Origin: Bugula neritina
Lineage: Eukaryota > Bryozoa > Gymnolaemata > Cheilostomatida > Bugulidae
DNA: 64,000 nt
Direction: 5' to 3'
NCBI GenBank assembly: GCA_964035545.1
Contig: OZ037769.1
Coordinates: 5,144,429 to 5,208,428 of the forward strand
Of the stretch, positions 63,801 to 64,000 are shown piece after piece (the first letter of the stretch is position 1; each line of letters begins with the position of its first letter). A program made the translations under genes and the position numbers. The notes under the pieces are model-generated. The model made no database searches. It saw only the letters and a program-made list of their open reading frames with translations, and had not been told where the DNA came from.

Positions 63801-64000
63801 TCATCAGCTGACTATGACAAAAATTAAAGTTGGAGTCTAAGTTAGTTTATAAAGTAAGAGCCTATAGTCACTGTCTTTATCACAGAATACCACTAATTAG
63901 CTATAGCATGACTTCGAAGTGGCTTCAACCATACATATTCATACTATATATACACACAAATTCATAAGTACTGTACGTTCTCTATATTTGGCCTAGGATT
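60867..64000 (+). CDS. GALNT: Polypeptide N-acetylgalactosaminyltransferase, paralogue B (partial, exons 1-8)
   Basis: Tandem paralogue of the gene at 43931-54318, cut by the window edge. Exons: 60867-60994, 61137-61405, 61544-61697, 61881-62047, 62468-62632, 62863-63065, 63348-63526 and the first four bases of exon 8 (63997-64000). Intron positions and phases are the same as in paralogue A, and exons 3-7 have exactly the same lengths. Exon 1 gives a basic tail and type II anchor ([18 protein letters not shown]). Exon 2 encodes a stem unlike that of A in sequence. The catalytic region has [17 protein letters not shown], the metal-binding [38 protein letters not shown] and [11 protein letters not shown]. 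Exons 4-7 are far closer to A than exons 1-3. The lectin domain should lie to the right of the window. Confidence 0.9.

Overview
The window is animal nuclear DNA. Genes have many introns with consensus GT-AG splice sites, intergenic DNA is AT-rich, and the recognisable products are metazoan: a voltage-gated K+ channel, CDC45 and mucin-type O-glycosyltransferases. The repeats (Ty1/Copia, Ty3/Gypsy, Tc1, hAT, fold-back MITEs, tRNA-headed SINEs) fit an aquatic invertebrate, but I cannot name the species or phylum. All splice models come from reading frame, splice sites and exon phases by eye.

Layout. 1-4.5 kb: the last coding exon of a Kv channel, ending in a CAAX-like tetrapeptide, then a three-exon gene for a small secreted protein that looks GPI-anchored. 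6.2-15.4 kb: a 9.2-kb element with 334-bp terminal inverted repeats (TIRs) and a decayed minus-strand gene of a PIN-like/CXC family. A fold-back element lies inside it, and an almost pristine Copia retrotransposon lies inside that. 16.7-24.3 kb: a GC-rich Ty3/Gypsy element with apparently identical LTRs, one TGA and one frameshift in pol, and an extra zinc-finger/coiled-coil ORF. 26.0-30.2 kb: a third, broken LTR retrotransposon lying 230 bp upstream of the CDC45 start codon.

30.4-41.6 kb: a complete 16-exon CDC45 gene (567 aa predicted), whose introns carry three copies of a fold-back MITE, two SINEs and a 46-bp minisatellite. 43.9-54.3 kb: a complete 11-exon polypeptide GalNAc-transferase (614 aa predicted, type II anchor, catalytic domain, ricin-type lectin). 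56.8-58.6 kb: a dead Tc1 element. 60.9-64 kb: the first seven exons of a tandem paralogue of the GalNAc-transferase, with the eighth cut at the window edge.

The host genes do not form one pathway: CDC45 is a replication factor and the GALNT pair are Golgi enzymes. The most unusual observations are a 24-bp minisatellite that repeats the GALNT exon-10 5' splice site more than twenty times, the TIR element linked to a PIN-like/CXC protein family, a Gypsy element whose Gag lacks zinc knuckles but which has a downstream zinc-finger ORF, the CAAX-tailed Kv exon, and an abrupt identity boundary inside exon 4 of the two GALNT paralogues that suggests gene conversion.
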